64,000 nt of DNA from Glandiceps talaboti (GCF_964340395.1 NC_135552.1:317001-381000), one strand, 5' to 3'. Shown: positions 35,382 to 46,961, counted from the first letter of the stretch. Notes: generated from the sequence alone by a model not told the origin. Program-made: numbers and translations.

Positions 35382-36340
35382 GACTTTATTTAAACTCAAT
35401 AAACTGTTGAGCCAGTGGCTCTTCTCACAGTGTCGAGATAAAAATATAAAACATATACATTAAAATTACCAATAAGTAAAAATGCAAACCAATGAAACTC
35501 ATAGAAAAGGCAAAAGCCAGAAGAAACAACAAGACTACAAAATTAACTATTTTCTAAAAGATGCAATTTAAATTTATGTTTTAATAAAAGACTGAAGAGT
35601 TGTGCAGGATTTGACATCAACACTTAAATCATTCCTAACACCATTATATCTAAAACTCTTCGTAAAAGTCTGTGTTCTGTGTTTTGTGTTCATCCTTGGC
35701 TGCAGCACATGTACATGTATTATGAGTATGCACTTCTTGAATATAAAAATCATTGAGATAATTTGGAGCCAGGCTATTCTGGACTTTGTACATTAAAACA
35801 GTTTCATTGTAAATGATTCATTTTCTAAAAGGAAGCCATTGTAGAGATGCAAATAAAACATGGCTTGGTGTATTGAAATCAGAGTCTAGGAGTACTCTTG
35901 CAACAGCTTTCTGTAGTCTTTCAATATGGAATAAAAGTGTGTTGGAACATATGTTGGAACAATAGTCAAAGTGGGGTAATATAAAACAGTTGTAATAAGT
36001 AATCTTTGCTCACTGAGTTAAAAAAGTTCTAATATGTTTGAGGTGATGCAATTTGAAAGCCTTTTTACTGCATACAGTGTTCACTTGTTTTTCCCAGGTC
36101 AGTGTATCATCAATATTTACACCCAGGAGCTTTTCATTTGAAATACATTCTAGCTTATTACTGCCACATGTAACATTGATACAATTATTCATTCTCGCAT
36201 TTTTCTGAGATGTTCCTATGACCATCACCTTGGTTTTCTGCAAATTTAAAGCGTACATGCAAAGGTACATACTTTTTTTCGTAATTATGTTTATTTTGCC
36301 ATAAAAATAAAGGAAATCGGGGTTGTAATAGTACAATATA
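35341..36340 (-). mobile_element. 5'-truncated, decayed LINE, minus strand
   Basis: The (TTA)n tract at 35341-35381 is the element's 3' tail on the minus strand. Reading from 36336 downwards the frame shows KTKVMVIGTSQKN, EKLLGVNIDDTLTWEKQVN and KAFKLHHLKHIRTF, then a TAA. After it, across frameshifts, come ILPHFDYCSNI, ERLQKAVARVLLD, LQWLPF and YKVQNSLAPNYL. These are the standard blocks downstream of the RT active site in CR1/Jockey-like ORF2. Several stops and frameshifts make it non-functional. It is inserted at the 3' side of a family 2 element within the VPS18 intron. Confidence 0.85.
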
Positions 36341-36511
36341 ATTCTAACACGAGAAATTGCGCGAAAAATGAGGCACTCTCGGCTCAGCCACAGAGCACCT
36401 TCAGGTAATTACCTCTCATTTGCATATGGATAGGACAGGATTTGGAACTTTATGATGTCAATGCAGGAACACAAACGCGTTCGTCAGTGTATCTTTACAT
36501 GCAAAGCCATT

Positions 36512-36691
36512 ATGGTCGAACCAGAAGGTCAACTTCAAAACCCATTTTCGCCAGAACCCGACGTTGAATATTGATCAGATTCCTCAAGCGTAGAGCAATA
36601 CACTCCAGCATTAACATCTGATGGTGTGATTTACCCAAATTCATTTGAACCGACCGCTAGCAGTAATGATAGTTCCTCTGGTAGTGAATGA
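36512..36691 (+). pseudogene. Ser/acidic-rich 60-codon frame with one internal stop
   Basis: ATG at 36512 starts MVEPEGQLQNPFSPEPDVEY, then a TGA, then SDSSSVEQYTPALTSDGVIY and a Ser-rich end SSNDSSSGSE before TGA at 36689-36691. The composition is coding-like and resembles the disordered N-termini of DNA-transposon-encoded proteins, but I recognise no domain. If real it is a disabled copy. Nothing downstream continues it convincingly. Confidence 0.3.
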
Positions 36692-38340
36692 GTGAGGAAG
36701 GTGTGGTCATGCAACCACAGAGACTGAATGACACTGCTTTATAAGTTTTTTTTCTGATGTAAATTTCACAGACAAATGTCGTCATGGCTAGTACACATTA
36801 TATGTAATAGTATACCTGTGTTTAAATATCCACCATGAAAGTTTAGTGCTTGTTTTCTCTCTATGCCTTGCTGTCTTATACCGTGTATGTCCTAGTGAAG
36901 CCGTGTTGTTTACATAAAGTGAAGGCTGTTATCAGCGTCCTTTGTTGACAACTATTCAATGGGTGGAAAACAGCTCCTGCAGACAATGTAATCAAAATGA
37001 AAATTACCTAATATTTCCATACACATCAAACATACAGAGATCGAATGAGAATGGCTTCAAGAGTCCCCCATAATATTCTCTCAAGTTGTTCAAATGTAGC
37101 ATGTGTCCTAACAGTACATTCGATCTATGACCATTCAAAATCTTCGCGAAAGTAGACCCACAAATTCATTAGAGCAGAACGTTTTGTTGGATAACCATCC
37201 CTCTTGAAAGCTATGTGTACACTACTTTATTTCATTTTTTACTGCGTTCATTACCATCAACACAGTGACATGAAGTGGTTTCATCTTCTTTCAAAGCACG
37301 GCCCATGTTCACTGAAGCCGACCATACTGTGGTGTATTGTGTATTGTCTTTGACCATTTTTGTTTGAGTTTTTTGTGGATAGACATGTCTTACGTTGTGG
37401 AAGTTATTTGACCTGGGAGCGTGAAGCTTAATGCTGACTGTACTTTGCTGTGTCCATCCACTTTGGACATGTGATTGGCATGACACAGTAATTGTTCAGG
37501 TAGACAAAACAATGGAAACAAAAATAGCAACATTATAATGAGTGTTGCGTCTTTTTACTTTGATATGATTCCAACGATGTACATGTGATGTATCACGATG
37601 AAAACGATCGACTCCCAGCAACATGGAAATCAAAACATACAATCGGACTACGCATTGTTTAAAAACAAATGCTATCATAGTGAAAACATTTTATGAAGCT
37701 AACTTGCTTTCTTGAAAACATCATTTCAAATTATTTTATTTGTCTTCCTTTTTTCGCTTTGATCATGGCTACACTGGTGGCATGGAGGGCCCCGGTAACA
37801 TTTACCGGCTTTCACTGTATGTCGTCACTGTCCAGTTTTTACTTGATTTCAACTGCCTTCACCCATTATTACCAACTCAGTTATGTCACTCGGAAATGTG
37901 TATAGGGTGATCGTCTCACTGTGGGTGCTGCTGACAAAACACCAAGGAACCATTGTTGTCGGAAGACTAAACTGGTACACCACAATATGTACAGTTACAG
38001 ATAATGCTACATGTATATGGCAAGCGTAATTAGTAATTCATAAGTAAACATTACACAAAGGCTTAGAAGGCTTTTGTAACACGTGAGACCTTGACACCTT
38101 TCGTGAGCTGGTTGAGGTGCCGAAGTTAGTCGAAGCACAGGGGATTATTGTGACTTTCTTGTCAATGCGCGCAATATTTAGAGGTATGAATGCAATTTCA
38201 TTTATTTTTATGGCAAAATAAACATAATTACGAAAAAAATTATCAACCTTTGCATGTACACTTTAAACACATGCTATTTCCTTCACACCATTGTGTGATT
38301 AATTTTATATTATAGTTGAGTTTGGATTCAATTTCATTAA
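36692..38340. other. VPS18 intron, no element identified
   Basis: Minus-strand frames (37232-37486, 37496-37678) are open but unrecognised. No repeats shared with other parts of the window were noticed. Confidence 0.5.
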
Positions 38341-38516
38341 TATATGATTATTGCATATATTGCAAAGATAACAACAGGGCTGGATAAGCAACTGGATATT
38401 AATCATTCAGCAAATGAAGACCTATACCTACATGTTACATGTAGCATGAATCAGCATGTGGGTAAACATATTAAACTGTACAGTTGTGCTACAATGCCAA
38501 TGTCGCTCTTTTTGTT
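38341..38516 (+). mobile_element. Hairpin family 2, 3' end only
   Basis: Carries the characteristic 3' block: ATATTGCAAAGATAACAACAG, AAGCAACTGGATA, CAGCATGTGGGTAAACAT, then GTACAGTTGTGCTACAATGCC. It matches 39585-39722 and 55210-55330. CAGTTGTGCTA is inverted relative to the TAGCACAACTG head of the family. Confidence 0.75.
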
Positions 38517-38750
38517 AGTCCCCGTCAGACGAAATCCGGGACGGGGACTTATGGATTGGGTTCCGTCTGTCTGTCCATCCATCCGGAGCCATTTCTTGGA
38601 GATGCCTAGACCGATTTTTTTCAAACTTGGTACAGTGACAACATACTATGGCATACATATGCACGTCAATTTGTTTCATGATACAATCCAATATGGCCGC
38701 CTAGCAGCCATTTAGTTGGCGAATTTTCCCTGTCCAAAGCCATAACTCAG
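38517..38750 (+). mobile_element. Hairpin family 1, 5' part only
   Basis: Head hairpin TAGTCCCCGTCAGAC / ATCCGGGACGGGGACT, CTGTCTGTCC run, core TTTTTTTCAAACTTGG and one subrepeat. It is cut sharply after CCATAACTCAG at 38750, where family 3 sequence begins. The target is the very end of a family 2 element. Confidence 0.8.
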
Positions 38751-39150
38751 TTTATTTCATTCATCATTAACATTTTCCAGGGTTAAAGCTGTAAGACACT
38801 GGAATTATTTATAGCCAACTTCAAAATCCTCTTTTTTTTTCTTTTTCTTGTGTGCATTTCCCAGTCATTTTTTTTCAGAGATTTTGTGCAATTTTTCATA
38901 ACAGTAGATTTATGTTATAAAATGGTGACTATGGTATAAAAGTAAAATACATTACCAACTTCTGTGTAAAATGTGTTTTATAGTGAGACATCATATGAAA
39001 CCACTAACCACTTTATTGCATCGCTAAAACAAAACTGCACAGTGAAGAGCTGAAGAACTGAACCACTTCTACATGTCACCAAAATAAAAAATAAAATTTA
39101 AAAAAAAACAGCGGAGCTATTCTGACCGATAGGTCGCTTGTTACTTTAAG
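38751..39150 (+). mobile_element. Hairpin family 3, 3' part
   Basis: Almost base-for-base the same as 30905-31282 (TTCCAGGGTTAAA, GACACTGGAATTATTTATAG, TTTGTGCAATTTTTCATAAC, CAGCGGAGCTATTCTGACC). High identity suggests both copies are recent or converted. Confidence 0.75.
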
Positions 39151-39730
39151 TTGTTTACACACACACAGAGACAGTTCAATTGTGCTAAAAAGCACGGGTT
39201 TTTTAGCCCCAATTTGCATATTGCTAATCATGTAATCAGTATCACATGATCTGTGCATCCCCATAAACATCCCTGTGAAATTTCAGCCAAATCAACCAAG
39301 TACTTTATGGAATTATAGACTTTGACCAAAAATACATTTTAGCCTAATTTGCATATCACTGATGGGATCGTGTCATGAACATTTCTTAAACTAAACACCC
39401 CCAAGAAAAATGTATGCAAATATACCTAGCAACAAGACAAACCCATAGCAACAGCTATATGATCACGTATATTGCAAAGATAACACCAGAGATTCATAGA
39501 TAAAGTGAACGAACTACAAAAAATTGTCTTCAAATATGTGTAGCAACATGACCATGCCCATAGCAACAGCCAAATGATCACATATATTGCAAAGATAACA
39601 ACAGGGTTGGATAGGCAACTGGATAATCATTCAGCAAGTGAACACCTATACCTATCATGGCTCAGCATGTGGGTGCATTTTTTAAAAAACTGTACAGTTG
39701 TGCTACAACGCCATTGCGCTATTTTACAAG
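39151..39730. mobile_element. Hairpin family 2 pieces, inverted then direct
   Basis: 39151-39400 is minus-strand 5' material (complement of the AAATTTCAGCC, CCAATTTGCATAT and GTTTACACACACAC landmarks). 39405-39730 is plus-strand 3' material (TAGCAACAAGACAAACCCAT, ATATTGCAAAGATAACA, CAGCATGTGGGTG, ACAGTTGTGCTACAACGCC). Two fragments meet head to head, with the 5' hairpin region lost. Confidence 0.7.
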
Positions 39731-40047
39731 AAGCCCTACATGCATTCAGTTGCTCTAAGTTCGATGGTTATGAACATATTAGATTATTTTCATTCTGATT
39801 AGAATTCAATACATGTAATTAGGAATTAGAATGTACCATTTTATTGAGTGTTACCTACATAGTGTCAGTCGATAACACAAGACGCTATGTGTTTACATGT
39901 AAACGATCTTTTATCTCAGTTGTCTTCAAGTTCGCATAGAGTTCAGGTGCCAATATTGCAAGTTGTCCATTACATTTGATAATTTAAATTAAAAGCTGCA
40001 CCTTTTGAGAAATTTGCATAAGATGGCTGAGATAAAACACATAATGT

Positions 40048-40990
40048 ACCCTTATGTGACAGTATGTACCTGTGTGTGGTATAGTGTACATAGTGTACCT
40101 GTGTGTGGTGTAGTGTAGTGTATGTACCTGTGTGTGGTGTAGTGTACAAAATGTACCTGTGTGTGGTGTAGTATACACAACTTGATGTACCTGCATGTGT
40201 GTGGTGTAGTACGTGTACATAATGTACCTGTGTGTGGTGATAGTGTACATAATGTACATGTGTGTGGTGTAGTATTCATAATGTACCTTTGTGTGGTGTA
40301 GTGTATGTAGTGTACATAATGTGTGTGGTGTAGTATTCGTAATGTATCTGTGTGTGGTGTAGTGTACACAATGTACCTGTGTGTGGTGTAGTATTCATAT
40401 GTACCTGTGTGTGGTGTAGTATACACAATGTACCTGTGTGTGGTGTAGCTAGTGTATGTAGTGTTACAGTACCTGTGTGTGGTGTAGTACGTGTACATAA
40501 TGTGTGTGGAGTAGTATTCATAATTTACCTGTGTGTGCTGTAGTGTACACAGTGTACCTGTGTGTGGTGTAGTACGTGTACATAATGTGTGTGGTGTAGC
40601 ATACGTACATAATGTACCTGTGTGTGGTGTAGTGTACACAATGTACCTGTGTGTGGTGTAGTATTCATAATGTACCTGTGTGTGGTGTAGTATATATACA
40701 CAATGTACCTGTGTGTGGTGTAGTGACACAATGTACCTGTGTGTGGTGTAGTATTCATAATGTACCTGTGTGTGGTGTAGTATTCATAATGTACCTGTGT
40801 GCATGTGGTGTAGTGTACATAATGTACCTGTGTATGGTGCAGTGTACGTAGTATACACAATGTACCTGTGTGTGGTGTAGTGTACGTAGTGTACACAATG
40901 TACCTGTGTGTGTGGTGTAGTATACAGAATGTACCTGTGTGTGGTGTACGTAGTATACAGAATGTACCTGTGTGTGGTGTAGTATATAAT
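40048..40990 (+). repeat. Minisatellite, ~30-bp unit (GTACCTGTGTGTGGTGTAG...)
   Basis: About 30 copies of a variable 25-40 bp unit GTACCTGTGTGTGGTGTAGT followed by a variable linker (GTACATAAT, ATTCATAAT or ACGTAGTATACACAAT). Variation lies mainly in the linker. Long frames on either strand are by-products of the repeat. Related sequence continues at 45165-45300 on the far side of the LINE. Confidence 0.9.
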
Positions 40991-42795
40991 GCACCTAATG
41001 TGTGACTGTATTTGTGTGGTTGCGCTTTGGCAGCACCAAGTTGTTTTGGTTTTGGCTCCTCCTTTTTTATGAATGTTTGGTGTATTTCGTTGCCTTTTGA
41101 TGTTTATACAGTGGTGTCTGTTTTTGTGAATGTTAGAAGTATCAACTGGACCTCTTCTTAGCCGCCAAACTCAACAAGTTGTCCTGGTTTGAGTGGTTTT
41201 TTCCTACATTGCATGTCTCAAACAACATGCAACATTGCAAGGATTACATGTAAGGATGTCTTTTGCATATTCAAGAGCAATGTTTACTGGGATTATGAAC
41301 ACCATTGTGAATAATCCACTATTGTACCGACTGAATGTCACCACCTGGCAAAGACTAAGAAACTTGAAGTTGTGTTAAGCCCAGCCAATCAAGAGAGGCA
41401 TCGCAGCAGGCACGAACAAACAGTATCTAATACTGGTAAGAATTACCAATCGTGTGATGGAGGGTCCACCTCAACATCATCAATACAGCTGTCACAGGAC
41501 ACTCTTGCCATTACAGATGTCAAGTGAGAAGGTAAAGATCAAGGCCCTTCCCAATGTAATGTTATGCAATGCAAGATCTTTGGTTAGGAAAGCAGATGAA
41601 CTTCGGACTGTTTGCAGTATGAACGATATCCAAATTGCCGCAGTGACTGAAACTTGGTTCTCAGAAGATTTCACCAATAACATTATATCCATAGAAAATG
41701 ATCACCTTTTTCGCAGAGACCGACAAAAGCTACATGGCGGGGGTGTTTGTTTGTATATACTCTACAGCCTAGACTTATAGACTATCAGAGTGACAACATC
41801 AAATCTGTATGGTGCACTGCGCGACCTCATTGGCTACCAAGGGGAATAAACTAGTTGCTAATTTTCTGTATCTACCACCCACCTGGTAGTGATGAAAAAC
41901 CCTTGACAAGTCACATTATGAACATTGTTGACAATACAATTTCAAAGTCACCTGAGACTGGTATCATTATTCTTGGCAATTTCAACCGTATGAACATTGA
42001 ATCAGTTATCAGTAGTTGTAACTTAAAGCAAGTTGTATCAATTCCAACCAGAGGTGACGTTACTCTTGACCTTATATTGACCAATTTATATCAGTTGTAT
42101 AATTCCCCACAGTCCATCGGTCCACTTTGTTCCTCTGATCATTCTATGCTTCTCTGGCGAACTAGACAGAAATTGCAAGTACCCACGAAATCAATTACCA
42201 CCAGACCTTTGAAGGATTCTAATGTACGAGAATTCGCTCAGTGGATTATGACCCAGGACTGGCAAAGTGTTTATCAAAGTCCATCCTGCAAGGAGAAAAC
42301 ATCTGCCTGCCTCGCCTCTGTTTCTCCTGCAATTGAATTTTATTTCCCCTTGAAAACAATCAAGGTCTGCACGTCTGCTAAACCTTTTATTACTGATCAA
42401 ATCAAATACATGATCAAAAATCGCCAAAAAGCATTCAATGATAAGAAATTTGTCCTGTATAATTTCGGGCGGAACAAAGTGAAACGTGCTATAAGTGTTA
42501 ACAGGAAAGGTTACTATTCAAGAAAGATAGCCAACTGTACGAAAGGGGACAGTAGAAAATGGTGGCGGGAGATAAACAAAGTGGTCGTGGTAAATCTGAG
42601 TATGTCCCCAAACTAGAAGTAGATGGTGAAAGGTTGCATGGTATTACCTTAGCTAATGCAATCAATTCACATTTTGTCAACATCACAAAAGACTACATGC
42701 CAATGGATTATACCAATTGTACACAAAACCTTCCTGCGAGTGATACATTACCCACAGTTACCTTTCAGGATGTTATTAAAGTGTATGTAAATAGG

Positions 42796-43006
42796 TTTCC
42801 AAAGTTTCCGACTTTTTGCTTGCAAATGACGTAGTTTTCATAAGTGATTAAAGATTTGTATGACATTTTTGACAAAAGTACGATATTGATCGATCGATCG
42901 CGGCATCCAGAGATGTATTTAGTGGGTGGAAGTCGAAATTTTGAAGACGTATTTTGTAGGGTAATGGCAAGACTTGCATGATTAGGTTTTGGTAAAAATC
43001 TTGTGA
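42796..43006. mobile_element. ~210-bp insertion inside LINE, before the RT
   Basis: The coding line TFQDVIKV breaks at about 42790 and resumes at NIKASGPDN about 43008. The intervening sequence has no RT similarity. It includes GATATTGATCGATCGATCGC. Edges TATGTAAATA and TTGTGAATA are similar and may be remnants of a target duplication. Confidence 0.55.
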
Positions 43007-43652
43007 ATATTAAAAGCTAGTGGCCCAGACAATATCACAAATAGACTCCTCAAGGAGTTTGCTGAGGAATTTGCACAACCTTTAATTGACATCTTTAATG
43101 CCTCCTTTCAGGAAGGTTTTGTACCATTGTAGTTGAAATAGGCTACCGTAGATCCAATATCACTGACAAGTAGTGTTGCAAAGGTGATGGAAAGTCTAGT
43201 TGAGAAATGGATTAAACGAGAAATTAACGAGAAAATTGACAGGAAACAATATGCTTATGCCAAAAAGTCTTCATCTACATTTGCCTTGATAGATATTGTG
43301 CAAAACTGGATAGAACAGCTTGAAGGACAAGGTAGTATGGTCAGAGCATGCTTTCTAGATTTCAGTATGGCGTTTGACAAAATCGACCATAATATTTTAA
43401 TATCTAAATTGTTACAACTTAGCATAAATTGTAATATAGTGAAATGGGTTGCACACTTCTTGTTTCAGCTTGTCAACATGTAAAAATTGGCAAAAAATGT
43501 TCAAATTGGCAAGGAATACGGGCAGGTGTTCCTGAGGGCACTAAGCTAGGGCCAATTCTATTCACAATCATGATAAATGATATACAAGAATGTATTCAGT
43601 GTTCTCACTTCATATTCATGGATCACACCACCTTATCAGAATGTGTACAGTG

Positions 43653-44258
43653 AGACACACCTGGGGCGCGTTCGGTAGATAAAGCGCCCGCGGACGTTTC
43701 AAAACGTTTTGTTCCCAAACGACTAATTGTCATAGTTTTTCGCGGGCGACCCGAGACGAAGGAAGGCGGAAGAGTGAGGTGATTTGCCAAAAGTCAAGAT
43801 GGCTGCCACGAATTCTCACTTCATCGGCGAACTTGAGTTTTTGTGTAGGACACACATTAGTTTTGATTCAGCACTGCAAAAAAGCTCATGGAATTCGTCA
43901 TTTACAATTGGCAACGGTATTTAGAAATACGAATACCCGTCGGGATAATGGTACGGTCGATTTGACATACATTGAGCGATGCAAGATAAACTTGGGGTCA
44001 GGTCACAGGTCAAAGATCACTTCGTTAGTGTAAAAATAGTGTATGCATAAATAACAGGCCTTTTTTAGGCATTCTAGCATCCTGACAGTACTGCAAAGGT
44101 GTGATTTAACTATGCGCATCGTCTTTTCAGTGATGAGCGCTGAATGTATACAAAATGCGACAATCTTCTGTTTGAATGTGCCGCCATCTTTTGTTTTTCA
44201 CGCGCAACATGCAAAATACAGTTCGGCGCAGGGCCAGGGCGGGCCCCTGTTGTCTCTT
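43653..44258. mobile_element. ~600-bp GC-richer insertion inside LINE, after RT box C
   Basis: LINE coding stops after TTLSECVQ (43651) and resumes at LQTELDDISAWS (about 44261). The insert is GC-richer than its surroundings. Its edges, GAGACACACCTGGGGCGCG and (read inwards on the minus strand) GAGACAACAGGGGCCCG, look like short terminal inverted repeats. No transposase frame. A non-autonomous DNA transposon is the likely identity. Confidence 0.55.
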
Positions 44259-45074
44259 GTATGCAGACTGAGTTGGATGACATTAGTGCTTGGTCAGTAA
44301 AAAACAACATGAAATTGAATCCCAAGAAGTGCAAGGAGATGGTGTTTTGTTTTGCGAAGGAGTTCAATAAGCCTTATTCTCTGTCCCTGAATGAAATAGA
44401 TCTAGGTATTGTAGAAAACTTCAAATGTCTGGGATTGACGATTAACAATAAATTAAAATGGGAGAAACATGTTGATGAGATGGTCAGAAAAGCTTCACAG
44501 AGGTTACATATATTATGTGTATTGAGTAGATTTGGCACAACTGTAGACGATCTGAAACGTATTTATGTGTCCTTAATTCGTTCAACGTTAGAATATGCAT
44601 GCATCGTTTGGCAAGGAAGCTTAACGGAAAAACAAAGATCTCACATAGAAAGCATTCAAAAGAGAGCGTTCAGAACCATTTATCCTTTTAGTACCTATAA
44701 GGAATCACAATTACATTTAGATTCGATGTCAGAATATCTGTCGCAAGTTTGCTGCCCAAGTGTTAAAACCAAACCACAAACTCAATCACCATGTTCCAGC
44801 ACTTATAAATCACAAGTACCCAACAAGATATCGTAATGTTAGGAACTTTAAAGAAAGAACTAAACGGAAAGAACTCAGTCCAGTTGTTTAATGAGTCAAT
44901 TTGTTGCAAAATAGTCATTGTCTCTAGTGTGTCTCTTCATTGTAATTTGTTTTTTAATTGTAATGTTACTTCACACTTTTTAGTTACCAGCAGTGTCTTT
45001 GTCCTTTATGTGTTTTTAAAGTAATGTAACAATCGTAATTTGACCATTTAGGTCACAACGTTTGGAAATAAACC

Positions 45075-45128
<54 letters not shown>

Positions 45129-45164
45129 TTATTATTATTATTACTATTATTATTATATTATTTG

Positions 45165-45300
45165 TGTACATAGTGTACCTGTGTGTAGTGTAGTGTACAT
45201 AGTGTACCTGTGTGTAGTGTAGTATACATAATGTACCTGTGTGTGGTGTAGCTAGTGTATGTGGTAAAGTGGTACAGAATGTACTTTTGTATGGTATATA
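45165..45300 (+). repeat. Continuation of the GTACCTGTGTGTGGTGTAG minisatellite
   Basis: Four further units of the 40048-40990 array type appear directly after the LINE tail. This places the LINE insertion within or at the edge of that array. Confidence 0.75.
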
Positions 45301-46572
45301 GTGTACATAATGTACCTATGTGTACTTGTGTACCTATGTGAACTTATAAACCTATGTGTGCTTGTATACCTATGTGTACATAATGTACCTATGTGTACTT
45401 GTATACCTATGTGTACTTATATACCTATGTGTACTTGTATATCTATGTGTACTTATATACCTATGTGTACTTGTATACCTATGTGTACTTATAAACCTAT
45501 GTGTGCTTGTATACCTATGTGTACATAATGTACCTATGTGTACTTGTATACCTATGTGTACTTATATACCTATGTGTACTTGTATATCTATGTGTACTTA
45601 TAAACCTATGTGTACTTGTATACCTATGTGTACTTATATACCTATGTGTGCTTGTATACCTATGTGTACATAATGTACCTATGTGTACTTATATACCTAT
45701 GTGTACTTGTATACCTATGTGTACTTATAAACCTATGTGTAATTATAAACCTATGTGTACTTGTATACCTATGTGTACTTATATACCTATGTGTACTTGT
45801 ATACTTATGTGTAATTATATACCTATGTGTACTTATAAACCTATGTGTGCTTGTATACCTATGTGTACTTGTATACCTATGTGTACATAATGTACCTATG
45901 TGTACTTGTGTACCTATGTGTACTTGTATGTGTCATGATGGGTGGATGGTTAGCGTGACCGGCTTGGAATCTACAGGTTGCAGGTTCGAGCCCTGTCGCT
46001 GCCTGCTGTTTGTTTCTGAATGGCTAAAGTCCTTGGGCAAGATTTGAACCACGACCGTGCCTCAGTCAACCCAGCTGTATAACTGGGGACCTGGTAGGAT
46101 GTAGGTTGCAATGTGAAGGCTTTAATCCTATGTGCTTAAATGGCTGCAATGGATTGTATGCTCCCCGGGGAGTTGAGGAAGACTAAAAAGGGCCGTTGTG
46201 CCGTTCTGATCCAAGCCAGGGGTAATGTGTACATAATGTACCTATGTGTACTTGTATACCTATGTGTACTTGTAAACCTATGTGTACATAATGTACCTAT
46301 GTGTACTTGTATACCTATGTGTACATAATGTACCTATGCGTACTTGTATACCTATGTGTACTTGTATACCTATGTGTACTTGTATACCTATGTGTACTTG
46401 TATACCTATGTGTACTTGTGTACATATGTGTACTTGTGTACCTATGTGTACTTGTATACCTATGTGTACTTATATACCTATGTGTACTTGTATACCTATG
46501 TGTACTTGTATACCTATGTGTACATAATGTACCTATGCGTACTTGTATACCTATGTGTACTTGTATACAATA
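45301..46572 (+). repeat. 18-bp minisatellite (ACCTATGTGTACTTGTAT), split by a SINE
   Basis: 45301-45935 holds about 35 units and 46227-46572 about 19. Two common variants alternate (CTTGTATA and CTTATATA or CTTATAAA), with occasional ATGTGTACATAATGT units shared with the neighbouring array. The 18-bp length keeps all frames open, which explains the long Cys/Tyr-rich frames; they are not genes. The array ends about 40 bp before the next VPS18 exon. Confidence 0.92.
45936..46226 (+). mobile_element. tRNA-derived SINE inserted in the minisatellite
   Basis: The head is tRNA-like, with an A box GGTTAGCGTGACCGG (about 45948-45962) and a B box GGTTCGAGCCC (45983-45993), spaced as in a pol III promoter. 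The acceptor and anticodon stems are degenerate, so it is not a tRNA gene. A tRNA-unrelated body of about 220 bp follows (CCCAGCTGTATAACTGGGG hairpin, CTCCCCGGGGAG palindrome). The 3' end merges with GGTAATGTGTACATAATG of the array, so the target duplication cannot be separated from the array unit. Confidence 0.85.
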
Positions 46573-46609
46573 TGCATCATATCATCAAATCTATCCATGT
46601 CATTTGTAG

Positions 46610-46842
46610 GTGCTTCCCCATCTCTCATTAAGTAGGAAAAGCAAGGTAGATGAATTACAACGTAAATTAGTATCTGGGCAGTTCAACCAGCAATGTGACT
46701 CTTCGCATAAATTACTGAGTCAGGCACATGGTGGAGTTGGGGCTGATGTACTGACTAAACAAGATCAGAGAGAACATATCAAAATGGAACTTGATGACAT
46801 CATTGCTGCTGAGTGTGTGTACTGTGGAGAAATTATGATCAG
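46610..46842 (+). CDS. VPS18: VPS18 exon (penultimate coding): linker and second half of RING-H2
   Basis: Acceptor CATTTGTAG ends at 46609 and donor ATCAG|GTAAAG follows 46842. The 233 bp continue in phase 0 from the exon at 33991-34230 and end in phase 2 (R158 split). Residues 81-157 give the basic helix SRKSKVDELQRKLVSGQ, a variable linker rich in Q/H/G, then the conserved MELDDIIAAECVYCGEIMI with C149 and C152, the last zinc ligand pair. The linker between RING halves is as long as in vertebrate VPS18, so nothing is missing. The acceptor lies only 37 bp after the minisatellite, so array growth could press on its polypyrimidine tract and branch point. Confidence 0.95.
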
Positions 46843-46929
46843 GTAAAGAACTAGCCTTGAATTCCCTTAGGTCTGAGAGGACACTTGTGTGCATGCATGT
46901 GTGCTTGCATGCGTGTGTGTATGCACCCA

Positions 46930-46961
<32 letters not shown>

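Larger units (their letters stand above)
41165..45160 (+). mobile_element. CR1-like LINE, near full length but dead, in VPS18 intron
   Basis: One plus-strand element with endonuclease and reverse transcriptase in order. From 41193 the frame shows WQRLRNLKLC, a TAA, then the basic leader RGIAAGTNKQ and the endonuclease start (NVMLCNARSL, VTETWF). After frameshifts near 41790, 41855-42616 gives YHPPGSDEK, a GNFN where GDFN is usual, and SDH. The RT follows: ASGPDNITNRLLKEF (43020), FLDFSMAFDKIDHNIL (43357), GVPEGTKLGPILF (43528) and FMDHTT (43615) where (F/Y)xDD is usual. The C-terminus (44262-44836) has NMKLNPKKCKEM, FKCLGLTINNKLKWEKH and LEYACIVWQ. The 3' UTR ends AAATAAACCG then (TTA)n at 45071-45160. 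Both catalytic motifs are damaged, several frameshifts exist, and two insertions interrupt it. Confidence 0.9.

Noticed and set aside
36512-36691. Selenoprotein, because an in-frame TGA lies in a coding-like frame
   Set aside because: No selenoprotein family resemblance and no SECIS-like structure was seen; a disabled fragment is simpler.
45936-46010. A tRNA gene
   Set aside because: A and B boxes are present, but the cloverleaf is degenerate and an unrelated 3' body follows, so it is a SINE head.
40048-46609. Long His/Tyr/Cys-rich open frames (up to 225 codons) on both strands
   Set aside because: They are generated by minisatellite units; composition and repeats follow the DNA unit and there is no conserved domain or splice context.
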